This document shows, in pieces, positions 1 to 11,173 of a stretch of DNA of 64,000 bases. The stretch is taken from positions 11,214,827 through 11,278,826 of the forward strand of contig NC_084805.1 in assembly GCF_963583255.1 (NCBI RefSeq). The letters run 5' to 3'. The position numbers and the translations under genes were made by a program. The stretch comes from Pyrus communis. Lineage: Eukaryota > Streptophyta > Magnoliopsida > Rosales > Rosaceae. A model generated the notes under the pieces. It searched no databases. It was not told the origin of the DNA and saw only the letters and a program-made list of their open reading frames with translations. The first letter of the stretch is position 1. Every line of letters starts with the position of its first letter.

Positions 1-2082
1 TGGTCCCCACCTTCTACCGTCACCAAGACGCTGCTTTTCTGAGCCTCCCCGTTTGGATTGTGCAGACCACCTAGTGGTCCATTTTTGTCATCATGGTCAC
101 TGTCTGAGCTTGTTGCCTCTGATTTCTCTTCCCCTTTTATTGTTATGCATGACCATGCTGCGGATTTTGCTGCATTGTGTCAAAGGTATTAATTATCGGT
201 GTCCACAGAAATATCGAGAGTATGAAAATACAGAACTACACACAATATTTGATTTGGAGAAAAATTTTATTTTGTGTAACTGTATCTAAATATCGCATGT
301 TTCGATGTGAACAGAAATATCGCGAGTCTGAAAATACAAAAATGTGCAAAAAATTGATATCAAGAGAATAATATAAAGGGTATGATATCCACATACCCTA
401 TTTTACTTCTCATATACTTTTTTTTATTTTCGGCCGTCGAATCGGATGAATTGAAAAATATCAACGGATAGAAATTATCAAAGAATATGTAAGAAGTAAA
501 ATGGAATGTGTAGATAGCATCTCTCTAATATAAAAACTTTGAATGAAATTAATGCACTAAATCGGATCGAGCTAATATCGTAAACATTGATGTGATGGGA
601 AGGAAAGGGATTTTTGCAGTGCTTTTTCTACTCATGTTTTTGTTTTCCTAGGCTTAACCTTCATAAATGAAAGGAGAATTACGCTTAACGAAAATAGACA
701 AGATATCAATATTGAGAGAAATAATAAAATGTACTAAATTAAATTGTAATCTAATATCAATTTCAAAACCTTTTTTTTTTTTGGTTAAGAATAAATTTTA
801 TTAGATTAAAGATTAGACTAATTACCGATAAGATTTAAACTCATGTTATCATATAAGGGCACTAATGCGGTAAAGTGCCACTTGCAATCAATTCCAAAAC
901 TTAGTGCATACCTTTTGGATCTGGGTCTTGTTTTGTGACAACTCTTGAGTTGAGACTTTTTCTCTTCCTGACGTGGTAGACATAGAGAATGACCAATCCA
1001 AGTACAGCTATTCCAGCCAAGTCCCCGACCACAATGCCGGCGATCGTGCCGGGTTTCAGCCCGGTCTGCGATTGATTCCGAGTCCCATTTGCTCCCCCAG
1101 AAGTGTTCGTTTCTGGGCCATTATCAAATGTTCTGGGAATGGCAGCAATCGCCGGAGAAGAAGAACTGGTATTAGTTGCCATATTCGGCGGTGTGGACAG
1201 AGTAGAAGGAATGGGACAGAGGGTCTTCAATGGCTTCCCACAAAGCTCACTGTTTCCTGCAAACTGCTCTGTTTTCTGACTGAGCAGAGCCGGCGAGTCG
1301 GGAATCGGTCCGGTCAAATTGTTGAAGGAGAGATCAATGTTGGAGTTCTCCGAAACCCTTTTCACGAAACCAACAGGAATTTTTCCAGAGATTTTGTTGT
1401 AGGAGAGGTTCAAGTAGCGCAGGTTTTCGCCGCCGAAGTCGAGAGGCAGAGTCCCGTTGAGGAGGTTGGAGGAGAGATCTAAAACCTCAACGGAATTAAA
1501 CCCAGCTGGGAGATTTCCGGTAAAGTAATTACTCCTCAGAGAAATTACGGTGAGGTTTTGTAAAGAGGTGAGATTTTCTGGGATGTCTCCGGCCAAGTCA
1601 TTGCCGGAGACGTTGAGAAACTGGAGGCTTTTGAGGCCCGAGACGAGCTCCTCCGGCAGGTCGCCAGAGATGAAATTGTTGGAGAGGGAGAGGACCTTAA
1701 GCTCTGAGGCATTGAAGAGGGTGACAGGCAGAGACCCATTGAAGAAATTCTTGGAAAGATCGAGTCTCTGGATGTGTTGGAGTGAACCCAGCTCGGGTGA
1801 GATTGAACCCACCAGGTGGCTGTTGGGGAGGACTAAGCTGGTGACTCTGAACATGTCTGGGGTACCTGGGTTTCCCAGCTGGGTGCACGTGACGCCAATC
1901 CAGGAACATGGGGTTTCGTCTTCGTAGTTCCAGTTGTCGAGGACTGAGAGCGGGTCGCTGATGATTGAGTACTTGAAGGAAAGCAGCAGAATCCCATCTG
2001 AGTTGAGAGCAAATGCTGAGGGAAGAAGAAGAAGAAGAAGAGGAAGAGGAAGAAAAATGGAAGCAACCCTCCACCAGATCAT
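1..2082 (-). CDS. LRR receptor-like kinase, 5' part (kinase exon cut by window edge)
   Basis: Plasma-membrane receptor-like kinase. Exon 1 is 912-2082 (390 codons plus one base). The donor AAAAG|GTATGC at 912/911 and an acceptor at 134 (ATAAAAG|GG) join in phase to exon 2 (1-133), which reads on to LVTVEGGD, the juxtamembrane stretch just before the kinase domain in this subfamily. Exon 1 shows a Leu-rich signal peptide (residues about 1-25), an LRRNT_2 cap with a CSWIGVTC motif, about eight LRRs with NxxSGxIP-type repeats (about 75-285), a Ser/Thr/Asn-rich spacer and one membrane segment (about 346-371) followed by RKRK. The ATG at 2082 precedes the signal peptide directly. Family knowledge suggests the At2g15300/At4g37250-like group. 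No lesion is seen in the visible part. The kinase domain is outside the window, so catalytic competence cannot be judged. Confidence 0.9.
134..911 (-). other. Intron 1 of the LRR-RLK gene
   Basis: AT-rich intron of 778 bp between signal/LRR/TM exon 1 and the kinase exon. It contains a MITE at 378-525 and, at about 185-345, two loosely repeated units with the motif cagaaatatcg, related to the aatatcg-rich repeat at 22.4-22.76 kb. No other gene is seen in it. Confidence 0.7.
378..525. mobile_element. MITE, probably Mutator-like, 9-bp TSD
   Basis: A 148-bp foldback element. The left end GATATCCACATACCC.. ATTTTACTTCT is mirrored near the right end (AGAAGTAAAAT..ATGTGTAGATAGC). It is flanked by a perfect 9-bp direct repeat TAATATAAA (369-377 and 526-534). 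A 9-bp AT-rich TSD is typical of Mutator-like elements. It shares its centre (ttttcgg..tcgaatcg.atga) and length with the element at 11642-11790. Confidence 0.8.
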
Positions 2083-2403
2083 GATTGTTTCTTGAGCTGG
2101 GTGAAGATGAGCATGCTGGGTTTAATGGTTTATGGAGGTAGAGAAAGGGCTGAGAGAGAGAGAGATGGTGGCCAACCGCAGGTTGTTGTTTTGGTCAACA
2201 AATCTAAAAGGGATTAAGGAAACTGAGAAGCTTGGGGTTTAGAGAAAAAGAGAAAAGATGGTTTTGATTCTGTCTCTCTCTCTTTCTGCCAACCCTGAGG
2301 GAGAGTTTAGTAGGAGAGGAAAGCTGAGAGGGAATCTTGTTTCATGTAGGGCGGAAGAAAAGCAAGTGACATGGAGCCCATAATATATTTTACAGATGAG
2401 TTA
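2083..2403. other. Upstream region of the LRR-RLK gene
   Basis: Presumed promoter and 5' leader for the minus-strand LRR-RLK. It contains short GA-rich runs (2150-2163) and CT-rich stretches common in plant leaders. I see no clear TATA box that I would commit to. Confidence 0.35.
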
Positions 2404-2636
2404 GGGCTCGTTTGGATGTATTTTTAAAATAGTTGAAAGCGTTTTTAGATAAAATGTTTTTGGGTACCAAATGCAAGTGTTTTCTACAAGAAGCACCAAT
2501 TATGTGCTTCTTACCGGAAGTACTTTAAGTGTTTTTTTTTCAGGATTTACTTGCATTTTTACTAAAGATTGGTTTCAAAAAAACATTTTCACCAAAAGTG
2601 CTTTCAGTTATTTTAAAAGCACATCCAAACGAGCTC
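2404..2636. mobile_element. Tourist-like MITE (PIF/Harbinger type)
   Basis: A 233-bp element with terminal inverted repeats GGGCTCGTTTGGATGT and ACATCCAAACGAGCTC, flanked by the trinucleotide TTA on both sides (2401-2403, 2637-2639). A 3-bp TTA/TAA duplication is the hallmark of PIF/Harbinger insertion. It is non-autonomous, with no coding sequence. Confidence 0.8.
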
Positions 2637-2724
2637 TTAAATTCTACCATCCTGTTTGGGTATTCACATGGAAATTTGATCTAACTAAACTGCCTTTGCA
2701 CTTTTATCCACCACAGATTGTCCA

Positions 2725-2912
2725 CTAGTTGGGAACAAAAACTAGGTCCGTATTTCATACAACAAGTTTTGGGTTCGATTCCTAACACTAGTGAATCACA
2801 CAATGGTGGCCAAGGAAGGCAAAAATGCATCTACGAGTCCTCCCGGGCCCTGAAAGGGTGGACTGCCATGGTGAAATTGCCAGCTGGTCCCTTTTTTGAA
2901 AAAAAAAAAAGA
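2725..2912 (+). mobile_element. SINE-like element with B box and A-rich tail
   Basis: Contains a tRNA-type B-box-like GGGTTCGATTCCTAAC at 2771-2786 and ends in a poly-A/AG-rich tract (2899-2935). The order fits a tRNA-derived SINE on the plus strand. The left boundary is approximate and no TSD was resolved. Confidence 0.5.
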
Positions 2913-2974
2913 AAAGAAAATGGAAAAAAAAAACCGGGAATGACTTGTATAAAATGAGAATGTCAAAGGGGAAA

Positions 2975-3160
2975 GGGATCCTCTCCGGATCCCTTCCACC
3001 AAATCCACCAAGTCAAGGGATCTAGGCCCTTGAAATTTGATCAAATGGCTAAAGTTGTTATAACTTTTAAATGGGCCCCCTGTTTTTAACCGTTGAATCA
3101 AATTTCATGGGTCCGGCTCCCTTGACTTAGTGAATTTGGTGGAAGGGATCCAGAGAGGAT
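2975..3160. mobile_element. Foldback MITE with ~45-bp inverted repeats
   Basis: The left arm GGATCCTCTCCGGATCCCTT..CCACCAAAT..AAGTCAAGGGA is mirrored by TCCCTTGACTT..ATTTGGTGGAAGGGATCC..AGAGAGGAT. About 186 bp, non-coding. The TSD was not resolved (the arms may extend a few bases further). Confidence 0.65.
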
Positions 3161-3234
3161 ACATTTCCTGTTAAAGGGGACAATACTCCAAATTAAGCAG
3201 ACAATTTTCTTTGGAGAATATAAACCACGTAGTA

Positions 3235-3418
3235 GTATCGTGTTTTTTTTTTAACAAACGATATTATCCACACTAAGGGGAAGGGGTGGGCTTAGTCTCA
3301 CAATGGGCTAGCAATAATATGGTTCAAATTGTTCTTTGGCGATAATCAAACCTAAGACCTTTCACTTAAAAGTGAAGAGGACTACTACTAGAACGTAGTA
3401 CCAAGTGACAGTAGTATC
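3235..3418 (-). mobile_element. SINE-like repeat, minus orientation
   Basis: Read on the minus strand it runs from ..ACTTTTAAGTGAAAGGTCTTAGGTTTG.. to a poly-A end (the plus-strand T run at 3243-3252). It shares its 3' half with 5200-5352 (accatattattgcta.., ..ccccttagt.tagataata) and its head with 10795-10962, so the three are one repeat family. Confidence 0.5.
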
Positions 3419-3427
3419 ATGTTATTG

Positions 3428-3859
3428 GCAAGGTTCTAAAAGACATTAGGCGCTAGTTGGGCGGCGGGCTAGAGCCTAGCGCCTAGGCGTCTAGGCGGAT
3501 TTAAGTAAATTTATTATATTTTGTGTAAATAAGTGTTTTCTTATACTTAAAATATATATAATTTCATCATAAACTACAAAATAGAATGACGTATATATTA
3601 TGAAGTATTGAAACATGATGAAAACATGAGGAACAAGGATATAATGTGTGTTCATTTAAGTATGCAACAAGTCTCTTATAATTTATTGAAAAAATATAAA
3701 ATCCAAAATGAAAGTTATCTATTTTCTGTCTAAGTGAGTTATGACCTAGGCGGGTGCCTCAATAGGTCTAGGCACCTTTTATTAACTTTCAAACACCTAA
3801 GCATTAATCGGGATGGTAGCCAGCCGCCTAGCAATTAGGCAGGAATTTTTAGAACAATG
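3428..3859. mobile_element. hAT-like MITE with internal GCCTAGGCG repeats
   Basis: A 432-bp element with ends GGTTCTAAAA and TTTTTAGAACA and a GTTATTG direct repeat on both sides (3421-3427, 3860-3866). Subterminal regions are rich in gcctagcg/ctaggcg motifs in both orientations. It is the same family as the larger interrupted element at 6390-10574. Confidence 0.65.
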
Positions 3860-3866
3860 GTTATTG

Positions 3867-4527
3867 ATAAGAGTTATTTTAATCTTATTGGGATTTCATT
3901 TATTTTCTCTTTCATAACCCTTTCTTGTTTGTCCGGTGCCCTGAATAAAAGCTTGTTGCACAATTTATGCATAGTACATAACTTTTATGGTTATATTAAG
4001 ATAGTCCATGGGGACTGCAGGGCACAAGTTTAATATGACAGATGACATATCAATGAATTATAAATTGTACAATTGAGGTCCACTGTAAAGCGGGAGAAAA
4101 TCTGTTGTATCATCAGGAGTATATACTCATGAGTTTTATCAAGTAACGGAAGAGATAAACTCAAGAACAAACACAACGAACGTGCATAAAACAACGTGTG
4201 ACGTTCGATACTGTCAAAAGATGAGAGTTGGTCTACTTGCCCTTGAGCCACTGCAACAAGCCTTTGTTCTAACATCAAATGTAGCATCCCAATCCCAATA
4301 GCTAATCCTCCACTCCCTAACTTTTCACTTTTTGACTAATCTGCTCCTCATTCTCCCCTTTTAATAATAGTGTCACTTGATCGTTCCCCATTATTCTAAT
4401 CATACTGTTATTGGAAAAAGGGTAGCTTTTGGAGTCCAGCTCTGCTGTGCCCACTTTTTCTCTGCCCAGCCTGTTACTTGAAGCATTTGTTCACACCTGT
4501 CTCTCATTTAACCCACACTCTACCAGG
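3867..4527. other. Intergenic, nothing recognised
   Basis: AT-rich sequence without a supportable gene. The short open frames lack any recognisable domain. Confidence 0.4.
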
Positions 4528-4860
4528 ATGGATTTAAAAACCGAACCAAACATCAAACCAAAATATAAAAAAATTCGACCCGAATTGAAAATATCGAGAA
4601 CCGAAACCTTTTGGTTTAGTTTCTATTTCAATGGTTTGGAAACCAAACCGAACCAAACTGAATATATTACTTGGTGTTCTTCAAAATCCAAATAGAATGA
4701 AAGACAATTATAAAAAAAAAAAAACAATTTTCATGTATGGAAAAACCAAACCAAACGGAAATCAAACCGAAAAAAAAATTGAACCGAATAGAACAGTAAC
4801 TTTGGTTTAATTTTCGATTTTGATAAAAAAAACCAAACTGATTATAACTGGACCCACTCC
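4528..4860. repeat. AACCGAACCAAAC-type low-complexity palindromic repeat
   Basis: Dense array of aaccgaaccaaac and its complement ggtttggtttcggtt, capable of extensive self-pairing. Such repeats are common plant MITE-like sequences. Boundaries are approximate and no TSD was found. Confidence 0.5.
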
Positions 4861-5199
4861 AAAACAGTGTTACCTTTTATTTTAATTAATTTGTAAATTT
4901 TTATTATAGTTGACGCGGTTTGATTGTGGGTTAAATGAGGGACAAATGTCAACAAAAGCCACAAGTAACAGGTTGGGCAGAGAAAAAGTAGGCGTAGCAG
5001 ATCTGGACTCTAGGTTTTGGGTACTTCGGGTGAAATTGCTCTGGTCTGTTGCCTTGTTGGGTCATATGACCTCCAACTTATGCTCCGCTCATATGCTTTT
5101 TTGATGTGCCTATACTAAATAAATTATGGGAAATTCTTAAAATTCCTTTAGCAAGGAAATATAAAAATAGAAAGATATAAGCGACTTAGTACTACAATT

Positions 5200-5352
5200 T
5201 AAAAGTATTATTCTTTATTTATAAGTAAGAAATTTTATGTTTGATTTCCATCAAAGACAAATTTGAACCATATTATTGCTAATAAATTGTAAGGCGAAGC
5301 CCACTCCCTCCCCCTTAGTATAGATAATATCATTTGTTCAAAAAAAAAAAGA
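5200..5352 (+). mobile_element. SINE-like repeat, plus orientation, poly-A end
   Basis: Shares tttgaaccatattattgcta and cttagtatagataatatca with the copy at 3235-3418 and ends in a run of A at 5340-5350. The head is degenerate. Confidence 0.45.
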
Positions 5353-5521
5353 TGAAAAGGCACAAGAGATACTCAATGTAATTAAGTAAAGAGTTTCTCT
5401 GGTCTCTTGGGTGTTGCTTAAGAGGGAGTAGTTACTGGTCACATGGAAATTAATAATTTGACTATTACTTAAGTGTTGATTAACGCGTTTATATTTTATT
5501 AATTACACATCATTTAGTTTA

Positions 5522-5645
5522 GGGAATTGTTATTAGCACTCCAAAAATCTCATTCTACACTCCAAACTTTCTATATTAGGAAAGAAAAATATATTTGTGA
5601 GGAAGGGTGTAGAATGAGATTTTTGAAGTACCAATAATACTTCTC
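5522..5645. mobile_element. Foldback MITE, 8-bp TSD TTAGTTTA
   Basis: A 124-bp near-perfect foldback. TTATTAGCACTCCAAAAATC..ATTCTACAC at the left pairs with GTGTAGAAT..GATTTTTGAAGTACCAATAA at the right. It is flanked by identical TTAGTTTA (5514-5521, 5646-5653). No coding sequence. Confidence 0.8.
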
Positions 5646-5653
5646 TTAGTTTA

Positions 5654-6389
5654 AAATTTAGTTTACAAATTTAATTTACCTAGCATTCATCGAGTTAAAA
5701 AAACGGTCAGAAGGTGATTCCTGCAAGCTATTAGGAAGTATTTAATTTCTTAAACAAAAAACAATGTGATGGCATGCGATAGAAATAGAGCATCCAATCC
5801 AAAATTAATTTTGACAGTTAGTAGAATATATGCTTAACATGATGCACAAAGTTCAATATCGGATTGCAAAACGAACGAACAAAAAAAAAAAGTAAATATA
5901 ATTCTCCAGAAGCAATACACGATTTTTCATATCAAACGGCCAAATCTAAGCCAGTTAAGGCTTTCTCGTGAAAAATACGAGTTGCTCACAAGTTGAACAT
6001 ACAAATGTGCGAGCTTGGCTTGCTCTTTTCATGAACCTTAGTCAAATTCAATATAGTTTTAATTGTTTTTCTTTTTTTAATTTTTTTTTTAATAAAAAAA
6101 CTATGGGCAAGCCCAGGATGCACCCTGCAGACCCACCAAGGAGCATTGAGAGCTTTCTTAACACAAAACGGCTGTTGAAGCGATTTAAAGAGCACACTCT
6201 ATCGACATAACGAAAAAACAAATACTCTCATAACTGTAAAAGCACTTCCCAGATTTAGAAGCACTAAACGCATTAAAGCTTTTGTCCCAAAAAAAAAAAC
6301 GCATTAGAGCTAGGACAACGAGCACCTTTCCCACTAGACCACATCGTGTTTGATGGTAATACGAAATTCTTGATAGGGTTGTGAGATCA
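5654..6389. other. Intergenic, nothing recognised
   Basis: AT-rich sequence between two MITEs. No supportable gene; several A/T homopolymers. Confidence 0.4.
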
Positions 6390-7195
6390 GTGTTCTAAAA
6401 ATTGGCCTAGGCAGTGAAGACCCGCCCCGATTTAGGGTAAATCGTTTCAAAAAATCAATCTGGAGCTAGGCAGGCTAGGCGGATTTGATTTGATTTTTTT
6501 TTTTAATTAGTTGTGTGCTTTTTTATTTTTTTAGTTTCATGGTGCTATACTTATGGAAATGGTGTACCTAATTCACAAATGATGTATTAACTACAAGTTC
6601 ATCTAATTGTGAAATAAATTGGAGAACTTTTGAGGGGATACATGACACACCCCGACCGAGATCAGGGCGTGCTGGCCGTCACACGAAGGTGACGTAGCCA
6701 TGTGCGCGTGCGGAAGCTAATAAGAAGGTAATATAAAAGTACGAATAATTAAAAACCTACTAGCATACAAAGTACTAGTGTATGTGAGACACAATTTCAG
6801 AGCAAGTCTACAGCAGTCAAGAAGGAAAAATGCGACGTATATACACCCGAAGGTGACCCTACAATGGTGAGTGTCTGTCAGAAATGTCGGGACGCCCTCT
6901 GGGATAAACCACCGAACCTGCTAGACCACTAGAACCTGGAGGGGCGCAAAAACAAAAGCGTGAGTGGGCAAAAACAAAGTTCTTTGAAAACTCTTTAGCA
7001 AAATACATTCTAACCCCTCGCCGTAAAACCTGTATACTTCCCAGAAAATGAACATATATACGTATGTATAGATATGTCAATCATGCTCCATGATATGCCA
7101 TTCATGCTCGAGAATATGCCACAACGGAAACTCATAATCACATGTAAATGCTCAAGCGTAAATCACATCAATAGCATACAATCTGACAGCCGGGA

Positions 7196-7397
7196 GTCAC
7201 CTAACGTGACCTGTACGGCTGCATATAGAGCTCCAATCTCAACTCAATAACTGAATCTGCACACAAGTCGGAACCACCTAACGTGGTCTGTACGACAGGC
7301 TGGGTGTAATATATATATGTATGCTCTAGTGCTACGATCACGTGAAGCTGGGCGATAAATCGCGGGTCACCTACAAGTCGGAACCACCTAATGTGGT
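7196..7397. repeat. Three spaced hairpin units, loop CTAAY, arms co-varying
   Basis: Units GTCAC-CTAAC-GTGAC (7196-7210), ACCAC-CTAAC-GTGGT (7273-7287) and ACCAC-CTAAT-GTGGT (7383-7397), each followed by CTGTACG. The two arm types differ by paired changes (G-C/A-T and T-A/C-G), which keep the stem. Relatives are at 28648-28662 and 63944-63958. Confidence 0.7.
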
Positions 7398-8085
7398 CTG
7401 TACGACAGGCTTGCACCTAACTTGGATCCAAGGCGAGCATGCGGTGCTGGTGAACATACACGTGAAGGCTGTGCCCTGGCCTCGGGCGGGAGCACTAACA
7501 CCGGGGGTGCAGATTATGAGCTCTCTAAACATCTCAAACTACTATTGCATAACAACATGAATACCGCTTACCTGGCACTTACCTGTGCGTCCACATCACC
7601 AAATACATATATATATATATATATGTATGCCACTACTAATACATGCGATGATGCGTAAACAACATTCATATGATGCATGGCATAAAACAAATAACCTTTT
7701 CTATTTAATTTCTGGGAATTAATATGTATATAGGTATATACGGAAAACAAAAGCCCACTCACTGATAATTAGAAGGGTCGTAGCCCCCCTGCCTCGAGTG
7801 TGTACGCTCGTCCTCGGAATACGAATCACCTATACGCGAAAAAGCTACGAAAACGTTAATTTAAAAGCACATAACCAACTTCTCGTAATAACTTCTCATA
7901 CATTGCTCAAAATGGACAATTGAATATACCAACGTGCTCTACACAACCTCAGGATCACACCCATATTTTTAAAATAATTTTTGGACCACGCACGCGCCCC
8001 CACGCGCCGTCCTAGGCACGGACCTACGCGCCCCCCACGCGCGGCCACGTGCCATGCACACTGACGGCGTCAACTGACGCCGTCA

Positions 8086-8181
8086 GGAATATTCCGTTAA
8101 ACTGACGGAATATTCCGTTAACCTTAACTGACGCCGTCAACTGCCGTTAGGAATATTCCGTTAAACTTAACGGAATATTCC
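8086..8181. promoter_or_regulatory. Cluster of four GGAATATTCC palindromes in the solo LTR
   Basis: Perfect copies at 8086-8095, 8107-8116, 8150-8159 and 8172-8181. Each contains GAAnnTTC, the head-to-head dimer of the heat-shock factor half-site. The cluster is conserved in the relative at 63221-63293. Regulatory function is an inference. Confidence 0.45.
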
Positions 8182-8975
8182 CCTTTCTTCTCCGGCGAGC
8201 CTCCGGCGCCGGCGACGGCGCCGGAAAACTGGAAAATTTTCAAACTTTGTTTTCTCACTCGTTTCTCAACCAATTTCCATGATTTTTGAACCAAAATGAA
8301 GCTTAGGACTAGTAGAACAACGTTAGACTAGTTTTAAGGCCTAAAAATCACACGATCATACCTGTCTTCAAGCTCAAAACTCGGCCAACTTTGAACAGGA
8401 CGATCCCGACGTCCAAACTCGTCCAACGATACACTCCGAGGCTCCTTGGGACCTCACAAACACAACTACAAGCATCAAAATTGCAAAAACAAGCTAGTTT
8501 AAGGGTTGCATGAACAGTACATAATTCGGCCATTGTCGAAACGACGTGAAAACGTTCGAATCCTTACCTGGAATTGGTATGGTTGTGCTCCTCACAACCT
8601 CACGAGTTCAATGGTGTAATTGGTTTCTTGATTGGTGAAGTATTGGGTGAGTTTGATGTTGGTCCGTGTGTTGAAGGAAGAAGAACTCGGGGAGAGAGAG
8701 AGAGAGCGAGAGACAGGAAAGGCAGAGAGTGAGGGAAAGAGGGAGGGAATCCCGGGAGAGTGATAGAGTGTATGAGTGTGTGTGTGGTCCTACAACACCA
8801 CACAACACAAAACTACACGTAAAGTAACGAACTAGGGGGTAAAATTGTAATTTCAAATGTACGTTTCGTTAGTTTCGGGACGGGATGTTACAATACATAT
8901 AAAAAAATAAAAATAAAAACTAGATACAGCAACGTTAAATAATTTAGTCTATGTCCAATCCAATGCAAGGATCAT

Positions 8976-10260
8976 TGTAACGCCCTGCCCCCGAAATATT
9001 TATTTTTGGAAAATAATTCTGATGATAGGCCCAAATCATAATTCTTGTTTAACTCACTAACATTAATCACTATTCTTTATGTAAATTTCTTCATTCCACA
9101 TATGATCTATAACCATATTTCTCTTTTAAATCATACAGTTACATTTACAATTAATTGCCATTTTCTTCTCTTAAATCAAATTACCAACTAAAAGCGCATT
9201 CTTAACTCACTGGCCAGGCGCCGCCGTGTGTGGCAGTCGACCGCCTCAAATCGCCGGAAAATTTTACTATTTCTAAAAATTCTCAAATTTTACAGAAATG
9301 TAGATCAAATCAAGAGGAACAACTTTTATACTTGGACCAAAGTCCAACTCGGCCGGAAAACACCTCAAATCTCCCTCAATCCGCCGGAACCCTAGAAATG
9401 GGTCCATTTCAATTCGATCATTTTGGTGTTCCATCGCCCCAAAACATGTTTGGGGTTTGTTCCTGGGACCAAAATGAGTTGAATGATGGTGGTACTCGAC
9501 AGCGGGCCTTGCAGATTTTGCCGATTTCCGCCACACCCTTAACGACACCCTTCGGGGGAGTTTACCTAAATTCAAAGCCAATTTCCACCAATTTTTTGTT
9601 GTAAATAAGAGAGGGAAGGTCGGGGACCTATTCTCACGTGATAATTTGGAGTAAACCGTTTGGATTCGGTCGGAAAATGCAACGGAAACCATGGTTTCCG
9701 TCAGTCGGGTCACGAAAAGGGGAAACGGGTAGAGAGACCTGGTTGGCTACCTCTCTTTCTCTCTCATTTCCCTCATTTCCTGCTCTCCCCATTGGTCACC
9801 CTCATTTTCCTCCCCTCTTCCCCTTTCATCTCTCTTTTTCCACCCCCCCCTTTTTTTTCTCTTCACGTGGCCTAATTCCACCCAAAACAGAATCTGGAGC
9901 CTTCCAGATTCATGACAAAACGACAAATTTGCCCTTACTTTCGTTCGTTTTTATTTTATTCATTATATTCCGTTTCACGAACGATTTTCTTCTACACACT
10001 CGTGGAATCGTCCTCTACTCAAATATGTCAAGAAATATGACAAAATATATGAGGATAAAATATGTTCTCGTATAATTACGTTAAACCAAATAGGGGCATT
10101 TTCGTCCTTTTCCACTTATCAATAAATTTTACAACATAATTTATAATAATTTCCGGAACAAACTATAAAAGTTCTCAATTAAATTTTCCATACCCATAAA
10201 TAGATTTATTTTTCGATTTTCTCCACATATTTATATATTTGAAATTTTCAGGGTATTACA
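8976..10260. mobile_element. Solo LTR (1285 bp), 5-bp TSD ATCAT
   Basis: Starts TGTAACGCCCTGCCCCCG, ends CAGGGTATTACA, and is flanked by perfect ATCAT repeats (8971-8975, 10261-10265). It differs from the solo LTR at 6643-8892 in body sequence, so it belongs to another family. No internal retroelement domain is present. CT-rich tracts occur at 9740-9870. Confidence 0.8.
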
Positions 10261-10794
10261 ATCATGAACAAGAAGAATTTAGTTTATGATCCAAGAATAC
10301 TCCTCGTTATGATTATATGCTCACTTTTTTTAAATATTGAACTTGTTGGATGGATGTACTTTGTGTATTCTTGTACTTCTATTTTTGCATTTTATCATTC
10401 TATTATTATCCATACAAGTATAGTTTTTTTTTAAGTGTAAATAGGCATTTATTTACAAGATATATAATAAATTTACATAAATCCGTCTAGGCCACCTAGG
10501 TGCCCGCCTAGCAGCTTAGGCGCTAAACCCCCTGCCTGTCGCCCAACTACCGTCTAGCGTTTTTTAAAACTTGTGTGAGATGATAGACTTTCTAAGCTTT
10601 TCTAGCCCTAAACTTGTAGTACTCACCGGACGACTCAGAAGCAGTTGTCCTGCATATAACATTGACGTCAATACATCATATGTGCTGTACAAAAATCACT
10701 TGGACTACTGGAAATTGATTGACCAAACTCAAAAGAAAAGTAGACAAGAATAGGAGGCTATTGCAAATACTCTTAGGTGGGGACACCAACTTTT

Positions 10795-10962
10795 ATGTTT
10801 TTTAGTACAACGAAATATTTTACATTAAAGGAATGGAAAGTTCGGCCTAAGCTACACTATGAGCACTTAATTTGGTATCGAATTCGCCATTCACGAGAAT
10901 CGAACCTAAGACCTCTCACTTATAAGTGAAGAGGAATACCACCAAACCGTAGTACTGAGTAA
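10795..10962 (-). mobile_element. tRNA-type SINE, minus orientation
   Basis: On the minus strand it has an A-box-like TTTGGTGGTATTCC and a B box GGTTCGATTCTC (complement of 10895-10906) spaced as in a tRNA-derived promoter, followed by AT-rich sequence. Same family head as 3235-3418. No TSD resolved. Confidence 0.55.
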
Positions 10963-10975
10963 CAATTTGGTAGTC

Positions 10976-11140
10976 TTTTAAATCTGGTTGTTAGCCATTT
11001 CTGTTCTTGTCTATTTATCATACCAACAAGTGTGGAAATATAACTTTTAAGACCTTGCAAAATTAAGAAAGAAAGGTGACTCCTTGAGTTCTTATAAGAT
11101 TAAGTCATCCATTCTCGGCACTAGTTTGAGATTGTTGTGA

Positions 11141-11173
<33 letters not shown>

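Larger units (their letters stand above)
6643..8892 (-). mobile_element. Solo LTR (about 2.25 kb), 5-bp TSD ATACA
   Basis: It begins TGACACACCCCGACCGAG and ends GGGACGGGATGTTACA, i.e. TG..CA termini, with identical ATACA flanks (6638-6642, 8893-8897). A 5-bp TSD and TG/CA ends support a solo LTR. No gag or pol sequence is present. Its reverse complement matches the element starting at 62510, and a decayed relative lies at about 28.05-30.06 kb. The minus orientation is set only by analogy with 62510, whose TG-start is TGTGACATCCCGTCCC. It contains three hairpin units (7196-7397) and a cluster of GGAATATTCC palindromes (8086-8181). Confidence 0.75.
6390..10574. mobile_element. hAT-like MITE interrupted by two solo LTRs
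   Basis: The ends GTGTTCTAAAAATTGGCCTAGG and, inverted, ACAAGTTTTAAAAAACGCTAGA, with ctaggcg-rich subterminal blocks, match the family at 3428-3859. The flanks GTGAGATCA (6381-6389) and GTGAGATGA (10575-10583) are an 8/9 match and probably the TSD. After removing the two LTR insertions (6643-8892, 8976-10260) about 640 bp remain, close to the size of the intact relative. Confidence 0.65.

Noticed and set aside
973..1482. Plus-strand frame of 169 codons over the LRR-RLK
   Set aside because: Antisense shadow of the LRR exon; no domain and no independent start or splice context.
9230..9713. Frames of 124 and 146 codons on both strands in the solo LTR at 8976-10260
   Set aside because: Lie in non-coding LTR sequence with TSD-defined ends; no recognisable protein.
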